From assembly GCF_036409475.1 (NCBI RefSeq), contig NZ_JAYRCK010000001.1, forward strand, positions 62,001 through 126,000: a DNA stretch of 64,000 nucleotides, in the 5' to 3' direction. The notes under the pieces are model-generated. The model did no database searches and had not been told where the DNA came from. It saw only the letters and a list, made by a program, of their open reading frames with translations. A program made the translations under genes and the position numbers. Positions within the stretch are counted from its first letter, which is position 1. Each line of letters starts with the position of its first letter. Of this stretch, positions 62,031-64,000 are shown one piece after another. The stretch is from Scandinavium sp036409475. Its GTDB lineage: Bacteria; Pseudomonadota; Gammaproteobacteria; Enterobacterales; Enterobacteriaceae.

Positions 62031-62062
62031 AAGGGCGGCTAATTATTCTCAGCCGCCCTTTT
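62031..62062 (+). terminator. rnb terminator
   Basis: 10-bp arms AAGGGCGGCT/AGCCGCCCTT with a 10-nt loop end in TTTTC, just after the rnb stop codon. Confidence 0.9.
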
Positions 62063-62319
62063 CTTCCTTCTGAATGCGATAGTTGGCACAATTTTTTTCC
62101 TCTTTTCCCCCACATTCCATCAAAAGCGATCACACTGAAAGGGTGTATCGGATTGCACATCAATAAGCTGCCTGGTCGGTGCTCTTTTTTCGGGCTTGGG
62201 GATTAGTATACGACGACAGGCTAATACAATATGTTGAGCTCTTACGTCCTGTGGATGACCTGGCTGTAACGATTATTTCAATGATTCCGTGACGCGCTTA
62301 AGTTGGTTTGGGAGAAAAA
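62063..62319. other. Gap between rnb and pdeR
   Basis: No gene or RNA was recognised in these 257 bp. A GGAG ribosome site lies 6 nt before the pdeR ATG. A promoter for pdeR is expected here but was not identified. Confidence 0.5.
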
Positions 62320-64000
62320 ATGGCTGAGGAACTAGAGCTTAACCTGCTGTTTCGGTATCTGGGTACCACCAGTCCGTACTGGCGCTTATCGGGTGACAGC
62401 AATGCGCTACACCTGTCAGCCAGTGAGGATACCGATACGCGTCAGGTTGTGGCCCTGAGCGCGGAACAAGCAGACAGCATCCGCGAGATGACGGTGATCA
62501 CCTCCAGCCTTAGCCTGAACCTCAATCTTTACGGCAATGCCGTTCCTGTCCATTTGGTGGGTCGCAAAATCAATAAATCACAATGGGCAGGCAACGCGTC
62601 TGGCTGGGATGACACCGGCTCAGTTGCCCGTGACCTGGTGCAGGGCCTCTCCTTCGCTGAGCAGGTCGTTTCCGAAGCTAACTCCGTGATTGTTATCCTC
62701 GATCGTCACGGCAATATTCAGCGTTTCAATCGTCTGAGCGAAGAATATACCGGGATGAAGGAACAAGAAGTCATCGGCCAAAACGTTTTTAAGCTCTTTA
62801 TGAGCCCGGCCGAGGCGGCGGCCTCCCGACGCAATATCAGTGGCTTCTTCAAAAATGGCAGCTCCTATGAAGTGGAGCGTTGGATTAAAACGCGCAAAGG
62901 CCAGCGCCTGTTTTTATTCCGCAATAAATTCGTTCACAGCGGCAGCGGCAAAAATGAAATCTACCTGATTTGTTCAGGTATGGACATTACCGAAGAACGC
63001 CGGGCCCAGGAACGCCTGCGCGTTCTGGCGAATACCGACACCATCACCGGCCTGCCGAACCGCAATGCCATTAATGACATGATCACCGAAGCGATAACTA
63101 CGCGCGGTGAGCATCAAATTGGCATTGTGTATCTCGACCTCGATAACTTTAAAAAGGTCAACGACGCTTATGGCCACATGTTCGGTGACCAACTGTTGCA
63201 GTCCGTTGCCCTGTCAATTTTAAGCTGCCTGGAAGAAGGCCAGACGCTCGCCCGCCTGGGTGGCGATGAGTTTATCGTGCTGGCGACCAACACGTCTCAG
63301 GGTGGCCTTGAAGCGATGGCTTCACGCATTCTTAACCGCCTGCGAGATCCTTTCCGCATCGGGCTTATCGAAGTGTATACCGGCTGCTCTTTGGGCATTT
63401 CACTCGCGCCGCAGCATGGCAGCGATCGTGAAAGCCTGATTCGTAACGCCGATACGGCGATGTATACCGCGAAGGAAGGCGGCCGGAGCAAGTTCTGTGT
63501 GTTCTCCCCGGAGATGAACCAGCGAGTTTTTGAATATTTGTGGCTGGATACCAACCTGCGAAAAGCGCTCGATAATAACCAACTGGTTATCCACTATCAG
63601 CCGAAAATCACCTGGCGCGGCGAAGTTCGTAGCCTGGAAGCGCTGGTACGCTGGGAGTCGCCGGAACGTGGGTTGATCCCGCCCGGCGAATTCATTTCTT
63701 ACGCCGAAGAGTCCGGGCTGATTGTGCCGCTGGGGCGTTGGGTCATGCTGGATGTGGTGCGTCAGGTGGCGCTCTGGCGCGACAAGGGCATTAATCTTCG
63801 GGTTGCGGTTAACCTTTCTGCGCGCCAGTTAGCGGATCAGACCATTTTCAGTGATTTGAAACAGGCTTTACGTGACCTGAAGTTCGAATACTGCCCGATT
63901 GACGTTGAACTGACAGAAAGCTGCCTGATTGAAAACGAAGAGCAGGCGCAGTCGGTTATCCAGCAGTTCAGTGCTCTGGGTGCGCAGGTGCATCTGGATG
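62320..64000 (+). CDS. pdeR: PdeR (Gmr), PAS-GGDEF-EAL cyclic-di-GMP phosphodiesterase (3' end outside window)
   Basis: PdeR degrades cyclic-di-GMP and is the trigger enzyme of the CsgD curli cascade in E. coli. ATG 62320 opens MAEELELNLLFRYLGTTSPY. A PAS domain follows (VIVILDRHGNIQRFNRLSEE), then GGDEF with RLGGDEF intact, then EAL starting SLEALVRW. About 560 of the expected 661 codons lie in the window, and the EAL domain is cut. It is the last gene of the window. Confidence 0.97.
   Translation, partial: MAEELELNLLFRYLGTTSPYWRLSGDSNALHLSASEDTDTRQVVALSAEQADSIREMTVITSSLSLNLNLYGNAVPVHLVGRKINKSQWAGNASGWDDTGSVARDLVQGLSFAEQVVSEANSVIVILDRHGNIQRFNRLSEEYTGMKEQEVIGQNVFKLFMSPAEAAASRRNISGFFKNGSSYEVERWIKTRKGQRLFLFRNKFVHSGSGKNEIYLICSGMDITEERRAQERLRVLANTDTITGLPNRNAINDMITEAITTRGEHQIGIVYLDLDNFKKVNDAYGHMFGDQLLQSVALSILSCLEEGQTLARLGGDEFIVLATNTSQGGLEAMASRILNRLRDPFRIGLIEVYTGCSLGISLAPQHGSDRESLIRNADTAMYTAKEGGRSKFCVFSPEMNQRVFEYLWLDTNLRKALDNNQLVIHYQPKITWRGEVRSLEALVRWESPERGLIPPGEFISYAEESGLIVPLGRWVMLDVVRQVALWRDKGINLRVAVNLSARQLADQTIFSDLKQALRDLKFEYCPIDVELTESCLIENEEQAQSVIQQFSALGAQVHLD

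Noticed and set aside
1..64000. CRISPR arrays, tRNA or rRNA genes, prophage genes
   Set aside because: Looked for regularly spaced repeats, tRNA-like cloverleaf ends and phage structural genes; none were seen.

Overview
The window is chromosomal DNA from a member of the Enterobacteriaceae, most like the Enterobacter/Lelliottia/Kluyvera/Citrobacter side of the family. The evidence is near full-length colinearity of many products with Escherichia coli proteins (TyrR, Hyb, Fix, Cai, Ycj, Psp, Sap, FabI, RNase II) and REP elements of the GCCCGGTGGCGC type. Species cannot be fixed from sequence reading alone. Both ends cut a gene: tyrR at the left, pdeR (gmr) at the right.

Layout. (1) 1-2.2 kb: 5' part of tyrR and a HupE/UreJ-type nickel permease gene. 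(2) 2.2-8.9 kb: complete hydrogenase-2 operon hybOABCDEFG on the minus strand, with a perfect FNR-type box inside a 14-bp inverted repeat upstream of hybO. (3) 9.0-13.7 kb: yaaU and fixABCX (minus). (4) 14.1-21.3 kb: divergent caiTABCD operon for anaerobic carnitine reduction, a caiE cut to about 44 codons, and the regulator caiF. The fix/cai intergenic region carries a perfect CRP site and three copies of a CaiF-type element. (5) 21.4-22.4 kb: aes esterase. In E. coli K-12 tyrR is next to ycjF, so everything from hupE to aes occupies that junction here.

(6) 22.5-38.8 kb: ycjF, ycjX, the LacI-type repressor ycjW, ompG and the complete ycjMNOPQRSTUV glucoside cluster, with a recognisable ycjM promoter and LacI-type operator. 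(7) 39.0-41.7 kb: pspABCD (minus) with a sigma-54 promoter, and divergent pspF. pspE is missing. (8) 41.7-44.4 kb: an AT-rich foreign segment at the pspF-sapA junction (the place of the puu cluster in K-12). It holds decayed transposase pieces, an intact gene for an unusual protein with two beta/gamma-crystallin-like Greek-key motifs, and the tail of a truncated partner gene. (9) 44.4-49.7 kb: sapABCDF.

(10) 49.7-57.7 kb: a fimbrial island inserted between sapF and fabI. It contains a hairpin-rich palindromic element, a LuxR-type regulator, a five-gene chaperone-usher operon, and two tandem paralogous CRP-like regulators. (11) 58.0-64.0 kb: fabI, yciW, rnb and the start of pdeR.

How the parts work together. 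Hydrogenase 2, the Fix electron-transfer flavoproteins and the Cai enzymes form one anaerobic respiration block: H2 oxidation into the quinone pool, and electron delivery to crotonobetainyl-CoA reductase. The ycj cluster imports and breaks down a glucoside. Psp and Sap are envelope-stress and peptide-uptake systems. The most unusual content is the crystallin-like cargo with its broken partner gene, the deletion that fuses caiE to the caiF stop codon, the palindromic element after sapF, and the three-regulator fimbrial island.
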